Source: Arthrobacter pascens
GTDB taxonomy: Bacteria > Actinomycetota > Actinomycetes > Actinomycetales > Micrococcaceae
Length of the DNA stretch: 64,000 bases
Direction: 5' to 3'
Assembly: GCF_017052465.1 (NCBI RefSeq)
Contig: NZ_JAFHKT010000151.1
Span: forward strand, 124,001-188,000
Under the pieces are notes generated by a model that was not told the origin of the DNA, searched no databases, and was given only the letters and a program-made list of their open reading frames with translations. Position 1 is the first letter of the stretch; every line of letters begins with the position of its first letter. The translations under genes and the position numbers were made by a program. Below are positions 1-9,592 of the stretch, piece after piece.

Positions 1-1848
1 CTCCACGAGGGCGTTCAGCGGGTCGCTTTGTCCCGTCACCTTGCCCGGAGCCACCTGGGAATTTTCCACTTCCCGGATGACAACCGGCAGGCCCAGCTCC
101 TTCAGCGCGGCCTCCGCTTCGGCTTGTATCATGCCGCGGAGCTCGGGCATGGGCACCTTGCCTGTGGAAATGATGATTTCCACGCTGCTTCCCACAGCAA
201 CCTGCTGGCCCGGAGCCGGCTTGGTGGTGATCACCAGGCCGCCCGGGACCGTTGTGCTGTTGGCCATGGTGGTGGACGGTGCGCCCACCAGTCCGACCTG
301 CCTCAGGATGTCACGCGCTGCCGCCTCCGTCCGGCCAGGCAACGCTTCCGGGATCTTGACGGCGCTGGGCCCGGCCGAAACATTAAGGGTCACTTCCGAA
401 TCCAGATTGAGGAATGATCCAGCCGCGGGCACAGTTCCGATGGCGGTGCCCTTGGCGACCGTATCGTGCTGGACGCGCTTGATCTGGGGCCGCAGCTTGG
501 CGTCATAAAGCACCTGCAGGGCTTCGGTTTCCGTGCGGGCTTCCACCGAGGGGACCGCAACCTTCACCGGCTCCGCCGGCGGCTGGTTCATGACGTTATA
601 CAGCCACAGTCCGCTGCCCGCCAGCACGAGCAGGGTAAAAATCACAAAGGTGGCGGTCCAGGCACGGCGGCGGGACTTCTGTACGGTCGTGCGCTCCCTT
701 TCCCGCGGGAGACCCAGGGGAAGATCGTCCTGTTCAGCCGTCTCGTACATCGCGGCGGCCTCCGCGGGCAGAACCGCCTCGCCGCCGGAAGGCTCGTGGG
801 CAGGACGGAGCCTGCCGCCCGGGGCATCGTCGAGGAAGCTGGCACCCGTCATGGAGAACGCTTCGGTGGGAGGCGTGCGCTGGGGGTGCGGAACGTGGTC
901 GTTCGGGTCTGTCGGGGCTTCGCTGGCGGACACCCCGGGCACGGGGATGCCGTTCTGGGCGGCGCGGAGCGCACGCCTGAACGCCGCGGCATCCTGGAAC
1001 CGGTCGACCCGGTTTTTCTGGAGTGCCTTCGCCAGGACGCTGTCGAGCGCTTCAGAAACGTCCGGGTTGAGGCTGCTGGCAGGCTCAGGAATCTCGCGCA
1101 CGTGCTGGTACGCCACGGATACCGGGCTCTCACCGATGAACGGCGGGCGGCCGGTCAGCATTTCATACAGCAGGCACGCGGCGGAGTACAGGTCGCTGCG
1201 GGCATCCACGGTCTCGCCGCGGGCCTGCTCCGGCGACAGATACTGGGCAGTTCCCACGACAGCCTGCGTCTGCGTCATGGTGGCGGAGGAGTCCGCCATG
1301 GCACGGGCGATGCCGAAGTCCATGACTTTCACCATGTCCGAGTTCCTGCAGAACATCACGTTGGCCGGCTTGATGTCCCGGTGCACGATTCCGGCCTTGT
1401 GGCTGTACTCGAGCGCGGACAGGACACCCAGTGTGTAGCTGATGGCCTGGTCGATGGTGATATCCTTGGCCCTGATGAGGTCCCGCAGGGTTTGCCCATC
1501 GACGAATTCCATCACAATGTAGGGCACACGGACGTGGTCATGGTCGTCCCCGGGCAAAGCATGGTCCCCGGTGTCGTAGATGGCAACGATGGACGGGTGG
1601 TTCAGGGCCGCAACCGCCTGCGCCTCGCGTTTGAACCGTGCCTGGAACTGGGGGTCCCGTGCCAGGTCCGGGCGCAGCAGCTTGATGGCCACTGTCCGCC
1701 CTAGCCGCGTGTCGGTGCCGCGGTGTACATCGGCCATGCCTCCCCGGCCTATGAGCTCACCGAGCTCATAGCGTCCGCTGAGGATGCGCTGGGCAGTCAC
1801 CGGGATACGGTCTTCCCGGTGCGACGGCGATCGTGGCGGCGTGGTCAC
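1..1848 (-). CDS. pknB: Serine/threonine protein kinase PknB, C-terminus cut by window edge
   Basis: Membrane Ser/Thr kinase that senses cell-wall state and phosphorylates growth and division proteins. Read on the minus strand the protein has a glycine loop (IGRGGMA, about residues 33-39), the VAIK lysine, HRDIKPAN (about 156-163), a DFG motif and a GTAQYLSPE activation segment. A proline-rich juxtamembrane stretch follows, then one membrane segment and at least three PASTA repeats, before the frame leaves the window still open. I chose GTG at 1848, three bases after the pknA stop, with a purine-rich AGGG about 8 bases upstream. A second GTG at 1800, just before TAQRILSGRYELG, is equally possible and closer to the usual N-terminus. 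It is the last gene seen of a seven-gene operon and is cut at the C-terminal end. Confidence 0.95.
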   Translation of the reverse strand, partial: MTTPPRSPSHREDRIPVTAQRILSGRYELGELIGRGGMADVHRGTDTRLGRTVAIKLLRPDLARDPQFQARFKREAQAVAALNHPSIVAIYDTGDHALPGDDHDHVRVPYIVMEFVDGQTLRDLIRAKDITIDQAISYTLGVLSALEYSHKAGIVHRDIKPANVMFCRNSDMVKVMDFGIARAMADSSATMTQTQAVVGTAQYLSPEQARGETVDARSDLYSAACLLYEMLTGRPPFIGESPVSVAYQHVREIPEPASSLNPDVSEALDSVLAKALQKNRVDRFQDAAAFRRALRAAQNGIPVPGVSASEAPTDPNDHVPHPQRTPPTEAFSMTGASFLDDAPGGRLRPAHEPSGGEAVLPAEAAAMYETAEQDDLPLGLPRERERTTVQKSRRRAWTATFVIFTLLVLAGSGLWLYNVMNQPPAEPVKVAVPSVEARTETEALQVLYDAKLRPQIKRVQHDTVAKGTAIGTVPAAGSFLNLDSEVTLNVSAGPSAVKIPEALPGRTEAAARDILRQVGLVGAPSTTMANSTTVPGGLVITTKPAPGQQVAVGSSVEIIISTGKVPMPELRGMIQAEAEAALKELGLPVVIREVENSQVAPGKVTGQSDPLNALVE

Positions 1849-1851
1849 AAC

Positions 1852-3690
1852 TTATCCCTGGCCCAAAGGGGTGCTCGGAATGACACTGGGGCTGGGGCTG
1901 GGGCTTACGGTGGGCGTTTCGGCGGGAGCCTTGGCAAGGTGATACGTCACCACAGATCCGACAGCGGCTTCGCTGCCGCTGCCCGGCTCTGAGCTGACGA
2001 AGGTGCCGGGCTCCTGTCCCGGATTACCCTCCACATCAGGTCCCTTGACCCAGCGCAGCTTCGCGTTTTCGATCGCAGTCCGCACCTGGCCCTCGGTGCT
2101 GCCCGGGCTGAGGCTCGGCACTGTGGCCTTCTCAGGTCCCTTCGAGTAGGTGACCTTGATGGTTTCGCCCGGCTGGACCGGGCCTGTCGGGTTGATTTCA
2201 GTGACCGTACCGGGAGCCGCCGCATTGAAGACCGGTTCTCCGTCCACGCGGAGCCCCAGCGCATTCAGTTCATCCCGCACATCGGTGAACTGCTTGCCCA
2301 GGTAGGCAGCGGGAATGATGTTGACCGCCTCCGGAGTGCTTTGTGTGGGGGTCGGCGTAGGCGTCGCCGATGTGCTGGTAGGCGTGGGGCTGGCACTAGT
2401 TGAGGTCGCACTGCTGGCGGCACTCGACGTGGTACCGGCAGGTGACTGCGGCGGGAACAGGAGCCCCGACTGAGTCAGCAGGATACCCACAACGGCGAAG
2501 ATCACCAGCAGGATCAGGGCAATCAGCGGCCAGGTCCACGGGCTGCGTCCGCGCCGCTCCGGCTCATCCGCCGGCTCGTCGTCGTACCGTTCCTCTTCCT
2601 GCACCCAGCTGCGCTCAGCGGCGAGGGCGTCGGCCCGCGACAGCGTGCTGCCGGCGCGCGTGGGCGCGCCGTCCGTTCCTGCGCCGGCGGCACCCGCCGC
2701 CGCACCGGCAGCCGCCGCGCCGAGGACCGGCAGGGCGGAAGTCGCCGTCGGACTCTTGTCGGAGCCGATGACGCCGGTGGGAGCCGTCTGCATATTGACC
2801 GGCGCCGTCATGGGTCCGGTGGCACCCTCGTAAAGCAGCATGCCGGGAACGGCCGCGTGCGCCGCCTGGATATCCCCGTTCCGGATGGCCTCGGCGGCTT
2901 CCGAAAGTTTGATGGCGTTGGCCGGCCGGTTCTTCGGATCCTTGGCCAGCATGGACATCAGGAGCGCCCGGACCGGCTTCGGAAGGGTGTCCGGCAGGGG
3001 CGGCGGGGCATCGTTCACCTGTGCCAGGGCGATGGCGATCTGGGACTCGCCCGAGAACGGCCGGTGGCCCGTGAGGCACTCGTAGCCGATGACGCCCAGC
3101 GAGTAGATGTCCGAGGCTCCGGTGGCCGTTTGGCCGGTGGCCTGTTCGGGCGCGAGGTACTGGGCAGTTCCCATCACCTGGCCGGTCTGCGTGAGCGGCA
3201 CCTGGTCGGCAAGGCGGGCGATGCCGAAGTCGGTCACCTTGACCCGGCCGTCGGGGGTGATCAGGAGGTTGCCCGGCTTGATGTCGCGGTGCACCAGTCC
3301 CTGCGCGTGGGCGACGGACAGCGCCCGGGCGGTCTGGGCCATCATGGACAGGGTGCGGTCCGGGGAGAGGACCTGCTCATGTTCGATGATGCTGCTCAGC
3401 GGCTGGCCGGGCACCAATTCCATGACGAGGTACGCGGAGCCCTCCTCCTCGCCGTAGTCGAACACATTGGCGATGCCCACGTGGTTCAGGAGCGCGGTGT
3501 GGCGTGCCTCGGCGCGGAACCGCTGGAGGAAGCCGGGATCGCCCGTGTACTCCTCCTTGAGCACCTTGATGGCAACGATCCGCCCGAGGATGAGGTCTTT
3601 GGCCTTCCAGACTTCGCCCATGCCGCCGATCGCAATACGCGTGGTCAACTGGAATCTGCCGCCGAGGGTGATTCCTGATGTAGGCCTCAC
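1852..3690 (-). CDS. pknA: Serine/threonine protein kinase PknA-type with PASTA repeats
   Basis: 612-residue membrane kinase, second kinase of the cell-envelope cluster. Glycine loop IGGMGEV (21-27), invariant Lys42 in VAIKVL, HRDIKPGN (134-141), DFG (154-156) and GTAQYLAPE (174-182) are intact, so it should be active. An Ala-rich linker leads to one membrane segment (about 386-406) and a long Ser/Thr/Pro extracellular stalk. Two PASTA-like modules follow (about 454-517 and 520-587). Mycobacterial PknA has no PASTA, so this copy resembles the PknB layout; the name rests on position in the operon. The start is GTG 3690, overlapping the pbpA stop in a GTGA, which implies translational coupling. 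Confidence 0.93.
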   Translation of the reverse strand: MRPTSGITLGGRFQLTTRIAIGGMGEVWKAKDLILGRIVAIKVLKEEYTGDPGFLQRFRAEARHTALLNHVGIANVFDYGEEEGSAYLVMELVPGQPLSSIIEHEQVLSPDRTLSMMAQTARALSVAHAQGLVHRDIKPGNLLITPDGRVKVTDFGIARLADQVPLTQTGQVMGTAQYLAPEQATGQTATGASDIYSLGVIGYECLTGHRPFSGESQIAIALAQVNDAPPPLPDTLPKPVRALLMSMLAKDPKNRPANAIKLSEAAEAIRNGDIQAAHAAVPGMLLYEGATGPMTAPVNMQTAPTGVIGSDKSPTATSALPVLGAAAAGAAAGAAGAGTDGAPTRAGSTLSRADALAAERSWVQEEERYDDEPADEPERRGRSPWTWPLIALILLVIFAVVGILLTQSGLLFPPQSPAGTTSSAASSATSTSASPTPTSTSATPTPTPTQSTPEAVNIIPAAYLGKQFTDVRDELNALGLRVDGEPVFNAAAPGTVTEINPTGPVQPGETIKVTYSKGPEKATVPSLSPGSTEGQVRTAIENAKLRWVKGPDVEGNPGQEPGTFVSSEPGSGSEAAVGSVVTYHLAKAPAETPTVSPSPSPSVIPSTPLGQG

Positions 3691-5144
3691 TTATTCAACA
3701 CCGCCTCAAAAATCTTCTTTGCGTTCGGACTGGTTAGCTGTGCGCCGGTGGTGATGTCCACGCCCTGCATGACGATCGTGACGGACACCTGCGGGTCATT
3801 CGCGGGGGCAAACCCGGTGAACCAGGAGTTGTTCAGGCCATCGGTTCCGAGTTCGGCAGTGCCGGTCTTGCCGGCAACCTGCACGCCGGGCACTGCTGCG
3901 CCGGCACCGATGCCCTCACTGACCACACTGGTCATCCATTCAGTGATCTGACCGGCAATTTCCGGGGTGGTGGAGGTCCGCAGCGGAACCGGCTTCGGTT
4001 CTTCGAGGACGCGCAGATCAGGTGACCGCACGGCCTTGATCAGGTTTGGGGTCATTTGTACTCCGCCATTGGCGATGGCCGAGGTCATCTGCGCGATCTG
4101 CAACGGTGTGGCGCGGACGTCCCGCTGGCCGATGGCCGACTGGGCCAGCCCGGCTGCGTCCAGGTCCCGCGGGAAGATGCTCTCGGCGTAGTCGAGCTTG
4201 AGTTGGTCGCCCAGTCCCTGTCCCCAGCCGAATTTGGCTGCCTGTCCGGCGATCGCCTCCTCCCCAAGCTTTTCCGCGATGCTCGCGAACGGCGTGTTGC
4301 ACGATTGCTGGAGCGCGAACGCGAAGTCGGCGGTGTTGCGGGTGTAGCAGTTGCCGCCCGCATAGTTCGGAAGCCGGTATTGGATGCCCGGGAAGGACAT
4401 CTCGGCGGGATTCGGGAGCTGGCTGTCCGCGTTGTACTTTCCGGAGCCCAGGGCGGCCGCAGTATCAACGATCTTGAAGACCGAGCCCGGTGCCAAGAGG
4501 GCACCCGTGGGGCCGCTGACGGACGGGTTCAGGTTGATTCCGGGGACCTTGATGATCTCGTTGTAGCTGGCCTGCTCCTTGGCCGCGTCCTGGGTGGCAA
4601 TGAGGTTGGGGTCGTAGGACGGCTTGCTGACCATGGCGAGGATGTTGCCGGTCTTGGGATCCGTGACCACGATCGATCCCCGCTGCCCGTCGGGTATGAG
4701 GTCATACGCGAGTTTCTGGATCTCGGGGTCGATGGTCAGTTCCACGGACGCGCCCTTGGGCTGGTTGCCCAGGAAAAGCTGCCCGATGCGGTCGAGGAAG
4801 AGCTGGTCCGAACTTCCGGCCAGCTGGGCGTCCATGGCGCGCTCCAGGCCAGTCACGCCGTAGTTCTTGGAGAAGTACCCCGTGATGCCGGCATAGAGCT
4901 CAGGCTGGGTGTACGTCCGCTGGAACTTGCAGGTTTCGTTGCCCTCCACGGACTCGGCAATGGCAGTGCCGGCCACGAGGATTGCACCGCGGTCATTGCA
5001 GTAGTTCTGGAGAATGGCACGCTTGTTCCACGCGTTGGCCTTGAGTTCGTCGGCGCCGACCACCTGGACGTAGCTGAGGGCACCGAAGATCAGGGCAAAC
5101 ATGGCGATCGCGGCAACCCATGAGTGTCGAATGGCCTGGTTCAC
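3687..5144 (-). CDS. pbpA: Class B penicillin-binding protein, PbpA type (transpeptidase)
   Basis: Peptidoglycan transpeptidase that crosslinks the wall during growth, working with the neighbouring RodA/FtsW glycosyltransferase. The 485-residue protein begins with a short cytoplasmic tail and one membrane anchor (about 10-30). A dimerisation region follows, then the penicillin-binding domain with active-site SVFK (Ser221, Lys224), SCN (281-283) and KTGTAE (426-431). Length and motifs fit actinobacterial PbpA. ATG 5144 overlaps the upstream rodA stop in ATGA, and its own stop overlaps the pknA start. The C-terminus is outside the cell, within reach of the PASTA kinases. Confidence 0.95.
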   Translation of the reverse strand: MNQAIRHSWVAAIAMFALIFGALSYVQVVGADELKANAWNKRAILQNYCNDRGAILVAGTAIAESVEGNETCKFQRTYTQPELYAGITGYFSKNYGVTGLERAMDAQLAGSSDQLFLDRIGQLFLGNQPKGASVELTIDPEIQKLAYDLIPDGQRGSIVVTDPKTGNILAMVSKPSYDPNLIATQDAAKEQASYNEIIKVPGINLNPSVSGPTGALLAPGSVFKIVDTAAALGSGKYNADSQLPNPAEMSFPGIQYRLPNYAGGNCYTRNTADFAFALQQSCNTPFASIAEKLGEEAIAGQAAKFGWGQGLGDQLKLDYAESIFPRDLDAAGLAQSAIGQRDVRATPLQIAQMTSAIANGGVQMTPNLIKAVRSPDLRVLEEPKPVPLRTSTTPEIAGQITEWMTSVVSEGIGAGAAVPGVQVAGKTGTAELGTDGLNNSWFTGFAPANDPQVSVTIVMQGVDITTGAQLTSPNAKKIFEAVLNK

Positions 5145-6601
5145 AGTTGTTTCACCGCCTCGGTGGGAGCGTCCGGAAGGGTCTGGGTGGCGTTCTTGCC
5201 GGGTCTGTTGCCCGGAGCCGCGGCAGGCTTCCCGGGAGTTTTCTGCGCCTCAGGCGTCCTGCCCGGCTGCATGGGTGTGGTGTCTACAGGGCCGCGGGCG
5301 GTATGCGAAATCATCAGCAGGAGGCCCACGATGATCCAGTTGGCCAGCAAAGAAGAACCCCCAGCTGCCAGGAACGGGGTGGTCAGGCCCGTCAACGGAA
5401 TAAGCCGCGTGACGCCGCCGATGACGACGAAGCACTGCAGCGCCACAGCAAAGGACAGACCGCATGCCAGCAGTTTCCCGAAGGCGTCCCTCGTGCCGAG
5501 TGCGGCGCGGAAGCCGCGGGTGAACAGCAGGAGGTACATCATGACGATGGCGAACAGCCCGATCAGGCCAAGCTCCTCGCCGAATGACGCGATGATCATG
5601 TCGCTGTTGGCAAAAGGCACAAGGTTGGGGCGGCCCTGGCCGAGCCCCGTACCGACGAGTCCGCCGCTGGCCATGCCGAAGAGCCCCTCGACGATTTGGC
5701 CGCTGCCGCCCGGGGAGCGTCCGAAGACCTCCTCCGTGAATGCGTTGAGCCAGGAGTCGATGCGAAGCGCGACGTGGGAGAAGACCTGGGAGGCAATGAA
5801 ACCTCCGCCGAGGATGAGCGAGAGGCCGATGACCACCCAGCTGATGCGGCTCGTGGCCACATAGATCATCACAATGAACAGGCCGAAGAACAGGACGGAG
5901 GAACCGAGGTCCCGCTGGAAGATCAGCACGCCAATGCTGACGAGCCAGGCGGTGATCATGGGTCCCATGTCCTTGAACCGCGGGAACTGCAGGGGCCCGA
6001 TCTTCCGGCCTGCAAGCATGATGAGATCGCGGTTGGATGATAAGTACCCCGCGAAGAATATAGCCAGCGTGATCTTCGCGACCTCGCCGGGCTGGAATGT
6101 CATGGGGCCAAGCCGGATCCATACGCGCGCTCCGAGGATTTCACCGGCGGAAATGCCGGGAACCAGCGGGAGGATCAGCAACAGCGCGCTGACGGCCAGC
6201 GAAATGTAAGTGAAGCGGCGAAGGATCCGGTGATCCTTGAGGAGCCAGATCACGGCGATGGCCACCGCCATGGCAATGAGGGTCCAGCGCATCTGGTTGT
6301 TGCCGGTGTCCTCGCCCGGGGCGTCCAGACGGTGGATCATCGCCAGGCCGAGGCCGTTAAGGGCAACGACCAGCGGAAGTATTACCGGATCAGCATACTT
6401 AGCCCGGATCCGGAGGACCACGTGGAAAGCAAGGGCTGCCACGGCCAAGAGGCTGGACTGGAACCAGAAGTCAGTATCGAACGCATTCTGGTCATCGATG
6501 CTGATCAGTGCGTTGGCGCCGATGCTGACGGCAAGGGCCAAGACCAGCAGCAGCAGCTCCACGTTCCGTCGGGGCTTGGGCATCGTGTCGGCGTGGGTCA
6601 T
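5141..6601 (-). CDS. rodA: FtsW/RodA/SpoVE-family peptidoglycan glycosyltransferase
   Basis: SEDS-family polytopic membrane glycosyltransferase (486 residues) that polymerises lipid II. About ten hydrophobic segments run from residue 14 onward. The family signatures FQRDLGSSVLFFGLF and GRPNLVPFANSDMIIASFGEELGLIG are present. A hydrophilic, Pro- and Ala-rich C-terminal tail of about 60 residues could be a phosphorylation target. It lies between pstP and pbpA with 4-bp overlaps on both sides, the usual SEDS/class B PBP pairing. Whether it acts in elongation or division cannot be told from sequence; the position matches mycobacterial rodA. Confidence 0.94.
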   Translation of the reverse strand: MTHADTMPKPRRNVELLLLVLALAVSIGANALISIDDQNAFDTDFWFQSSLLAVAALAFHVVLRIRAKYADPVILPLVVALNGLGLAMIHRLDAPGEDTGNNQMRWTLIAMAVAIAVIWLLKDHRILRRFTYISLAVSALLLILPLVPGISAGEILGARVWIRLGPMTFQPGEVAKITLAIFFAGYLSSNRDLIMLAGRKIGPLQFPRFKDMGPMITAWLVSIGVLIFQRDLGSSVLFFGLFIVMIYVATSRISWVVIGLSLILGGGFIASQVFSHVALRIDSWLNAFTEEVFGRSPGGSGQIVEGLFGMASGGLVGTGLGQGRPNLVPFANSDMIIASFGEELGLIGLFAIVMMYLLLFTRGFRAALGTRDAFGKLLACGLSFAVALQCFVVIGGVTRLIPLTGLTTPFLAAGGSSLLANWIIVGLLLMISHTARGPVDTTPMQPGRTPEAQKTPGKPAAAPGNRPGKNATQTLPDAPTEAVKQL

Positions 6602-8370
6602 TGGCCCCCCTCACAGGTTGGGGTTGGGGACGGCGTGGCGGCCGCGCCGGCGGCGGCGGTCTGCGACGCCGTCGGCTTGGAACTGGCCGCGGCGGCAGGC
6701 GCCTTGGCGGCAGCGGTTCCCGTAGGCGTGGGAGTGGGCTTGGCAGAGGTGGCGCGGGGAGACGGGGACGCAGTGGCCGTCGGCGAAGCCGTGAGGCACT
6801 CATCCGACGGGGCCGTCGTGCCGGTGCGCTCAAGGTTCTTCACGATGCGCTGGGCGTCGTAGAGATCGCGCGCGGGCACGGTCTGGCGGACGCGCTGCTG
6901 CGAGAACTGGGGCAGGGATTCCATCTTAATTTCGGTGACAGCCTCAAGCGTGGACAGCTGAATGGGTCCCAGGCGCTGCGAAACGCCATTGAAGATCGCC
7001 ACCCGCTGGTCGAATTCGCCAATGTAGTACCGGGTCTGCGTCCAGGCGTAGCCGAGCCAGAGACCCACCACGAGGACCACGAGAGCCGCAGCCGCGATGC
7101 CCATGCTAACCCAGCGGCGCGGCCGACGTTCCGGGCCGAGATCCTCAGCCTCGTCGCGCGACGGTTCGGCCTTGTGGGTGAGGACTGTGGCCGCCCGGCG
7201 GGCCACGGTGCGCCCGGCAATGGTCGGAATGGAACCGGTCTCGGCCGCTGTGACGGCCGCACCGACGAGGAGATGGGGGCGTGAGGACAGTTCCTCGCGC
7301 AACACCTCGGCGGACAGGTGCTCGCCGAGGTGCGGGTCGGTGGTTGCCGTGGGCTCCTTGGATTCAGCCTGGCCGGAGTCCGGGGCGGTGCCGTTGCCGT
7401 CCCCGGCGTGGCTGTCAGCCCCTGCATCGTCAGGCTTCGGGGCCGCAGTGGCAGCCTCAGGCGCGGATGCCGTTGCCGGCTCGGTCTGATCGTCCGGTGC
7501 CACAGTTGCGGTCACGGCCGTCGCGGCCGTGGTGGTGCTTTCCGGTGCGGCGAGTTCCGCGGGAGGCACGATGTCGACGGCGGCTGTCTTGACGTCGTCG
7601 ACCGTCTCCTCGGCGATTTCCACCATCACCACGGTGACATTGTCCGGGGCGCCTGCTTCAAGGGTGAGGTCCACGAGGGTTTCCACGCACTCGTGGATGT
7701 TCTGGGTTTCGCGAACTGTGCGCTCAACGACGTGCCCGGCCACATAGTTAAGGCCGTCCGAGCACAGCAGCCAGCGTTCGCCCGGCTGCACCTCCAGGGT
7801 GGCCAGGTCCAGTTCGGGGCTCGCATCGACATCGCCGAGAACCCGCATGAGGACATTCTTGTGGGGGTGGGTTTCGGCCTCTTCAGGGCGGAGCCGGCCC
7901 TCATCGATCAGGCGCTGGACGAACGTGTGGTCCACGCTGACCTGTTCGAATTCGCCGTTGCGCAGCCGGTAAGCCCGTGAATCGCCGATGTGCGCGAAGT
8001 GCAGCTTGCCCTCGGCGAGCAGCAGGGCCGTCACGGTGGTGCCCATGCCGGCGAGTTTGGGGTTGATGTGGACGAGTTCCGACAGCAGGGAGTTGGCCGT
8101 CTGGATTTCGTCGGCCAGAACGGTTTCGGCGTCGCCTTCGTAGTCGTCCGAGTCCAGGTGGATCATGTCCAGGACGGTGGCCGCGGAGGCTACGTCACCT
8201 CCGGCGTGGCCCCCCATGCCGTCTGCCACGACGGCGAGGTGACGCCCCACGTAAGCGGAGTCGTCATTTTTCGCCCGGACGCGGCCGACGTCGGACCGTG
8301 CGGCGTAGCGCATGATCAGGGGACGCGGAGAGGCTGGCGCCTTCTCCGCGGGAATGTCCGGAGCGGCCAT
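6598..8370 (-). CDS. pstP: PP2C-family Ser/Thr protein phosphatase PstP
   Basis: Membrane-anchored metal-dependent phosphatase that reverses PknA/PknB phosphorylation. The N-terminal PP2C domain (about 20-250) shows RAKNDDS, VADGMGGHAGG (47-57), GDSRAY and GAPDNVTVV, which supply the metal-binding aspartates. A long Ala/Glu-rich linker (about 255-410) precedes one membrane segment (about 417-440). A Thr/Pro/Ala-rich extracellular tail ends the 590-residue protein. That is longer than many PstP proteins (about 500) because of the linker and tail. The start ATG 8370 lies two bases after the fhaB stop, and the gene end overlaps rodA. Confidence 0.95.
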   Translation of the reverse strand: MAAPDIPAEKAPASPRPLIMRYAARSDVGRVRAKNDDSAYVGRHLAVVADGMGGHAGGDVASAATVLDMIHLDSDDYEGDAETVLADEIQTANSLLSELVHINPKLAGMGTTVTALLLAEGKLHFAHIGDSRAYRLRNGEFEQVSVDHTFVQRLIDEGRLRPEEAETHPHKNVLMRVLGDVDASPELDLATLEVQPGERWLLCSDGLNYVAGHVVERTVRETQNIHECVETLVDLTLEAGAPDNVTVVMVEIAEETVDDVKTAAVDIVPPAELAAPESTTTAATAVTATVAPDDQTEPATASAPEAATAAPKPDDAGADSHAGDGNGTAPDSGQAESKEPTATTDPHLGEHLSAEVLREELSSRPHLLVGAAVTAAETGSIPTIAGRTVARRAATVLTHKAEPSRDEAEDLGPERRPRRWVSMGIAAAALVVLVVGLWLGYAWTQTRYYIGEFDQRVAIFNGVSQRLGPIQLSTLEAVTEIKMESLPQFSQQRVRQTVPARDLYDAQRIVKNLERTGTTAPSDECLTASPTATASPSPRATSAKPTPTPTGTAAAKAPAAAASSKPTASQTAAAGAAATPSPTPTCEGGQ

Positions 8371-8372
8371 GG

Positions 8373-8855
8373 CTATGGCCTCAATTCAATGACCGTCTTG
8401 CCGATTCTCACGGGTACACCGAGGTCCACGGGAAGGGCCCGGGTGAGCTGCTGGTCGGCCAGGTACGTGCCGTTGGTGGAACCGAGGTCTTCAATGAACC
8501 AGCGGCTTCCCTGCGGGAACAGGCGTGCGTGCCGGCCGGAGGCGTAGTCGTCCTCCAGCACGAGGGTGGCTTCCTGTGCCCTGCCCAGCAAAATGGGACT
8601 GGCTGCCAAGGGAATGGTGCGTCCCTTGAGCGGGCCTTCAGTGACCACCAGTTGGCGGGCCTGCTGTTTGACCGGGGCCGGGGCCGCTTCGGCCAGTTCA
8701 GGATTCTTGCGCACCTGCCGCGCCGTGGGGACACCCGTGGCTGCCTTTCGGCCGATCATGAGGTCCCGGCGCATGGCGGAAACGATGCTGAAGATCAGAA
8801 CCCAAAGCAGCAGCAGGAAGCCGAAGCGCAGGGCGGTTATGGTCAGTTCGCTCAT
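8373..8855 (-). CDS. fhaB: FHA-domain protein FhaB (FipA type)
   Basis: 160-residue protein with one N-terminal membrane segment (about 5-25) and a C-terminal forkhead-associated domain. The FHA signature is complete: LLGR, SGRHARL and DLGSTNGTYL, giving the phosphothreonine-binding Arg, Ser and Asn. It should recruit proteins phosphorylated by PknA/PknB to the membrane, as mycobacterial FhaB/FipA does in the PBP/FtsZ network. Its ATG at 8855 overlaps the fhaA stop by 4 bp. Layout and length are typical of the actinobacterial cluster. Confidence 0.93.
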   Translation of the reverse strand: MSELTITALRFGFLLLLWVLIFSIVSAMRRDLMIGRKAATGVPTARQVRKNPELAEAAPAPVKQQARQLVVTEGPLKGRTIPLAASPILLGRAQEATLVLEDDYASGRHARLFPQGSRWFIEDLGSTNGTYLADQQLTRALPVDLGVPVRIGKTVIELRP

Positions 8856-9592
8856 GGGCGGCCGCCAGTGTTGGCGGGCAGGAGGCGGAAGATGATTTTG
8901 GTCCGTCCCATCGTGATGGTGGAGCCGTCGGTAAGCTCCATGCTGCCGGCGACTTTGTGCCCGTTGACGTAGCTGCCGTTGGTGGAACCGAGGTCCACGG
9001 CAGTCGTAGTGCCGCCGGCAGTCTGGATTTCCAGATGGCGACGGGAAACTCCGGTGTCGTCCACCAGGATGTCGGCTTCTGATGAACGGCCAAGAACGAC
9101 CGAAGGAGCGTTGAGTGAATACCGCTGGCCGTCGATGTCCAAGACGGGCTGCAGTCGGACGGGCTGACGGCTGGGCGCTGCAGGAAGGTTGGCCCGCGGC
9201 GCTGCTGCAGCAGGTGCCGACGCCTTCTCGGTCTTGGATGTGATCTCGAAATCGCCGGGACGGTGTGCTTCATCGTGCCGGAACGAGATGCGGACCGGCC
9301 CCTGCAGGGTGTAGCCCTGGCTGCGGACGTGGTTGATCACCACATCGCACAGTTCCTCGGCCAGCGGGGTGCCCCATTCCTGGGCCCGCTGGAAGTCGTC
9401 GTCGCTGAGCAGCACGTCAAAGACATTGGGTGCCAGGGTGCGGCCGGCGGCCACGGTGATGGCCTTGTGGTCCACTTCCCGGCGCAGCCGGCTGGCAATT
9501 TCCACAGGTTCGACCTGTGCTTTGGAACCGGTGGAGAAGACGCCGCGGACGGCCTTTTCGATGCCGCGCTCGACTTTGTCCAGCAAGCCCAT
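8852..9592 (-). CDS. fhaA: DUF3662 and FHA-domain protein FhaA
   Basis: First gene of the operon, 246 residues. The N-terminal half (about 1-125) matches the FhaA-type DUF3662 domain (begins MGLLDKVERGIEKAVRG). An Ala/Pro linker leads to a C-terminal FHA domain with VLGRSSEADI, VSRRHLEI and DLGSTNGSYV. In mycobacteria FhaA binds phosphorylated MviN/MurJ and helps regulate wall synthesis. ATG 9592 has a weak AGGAGAAGG-type ribosome site just upstream. The operon promoter must lie in the gap to the tRNA. Confidence 0.93.
   Translation of the reverse strand: MGLLDKVERGIEKAVRGVFSTGSKAQVEPVEIASRLRREVDHKAITVAAGRTLAPNVFDVLLSDDDFQRAQEWGTPLAEELCDVVINHVRSQGYTLQGPVRISFRHDEAHRPGDFEITSKTEKASAPAAAAPRANLPAAPSRQPVRLQPVLDIDGQRYSLNAPSVVLGRSSEADILVDDTGVSRRHLEIQTAGGTTTAVDLGSTNGSYVNGHKVAGSMELTDGSTITMGRTKIIFRLLPANTGGRP

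Noticed and set aside
466..1704. 412-codon plus-strand open frame
   Set aside because: Antisense of pknB; the minus frame carries complete kinase and PASTA motifs. GC-rich DNA gives long shadow frames.
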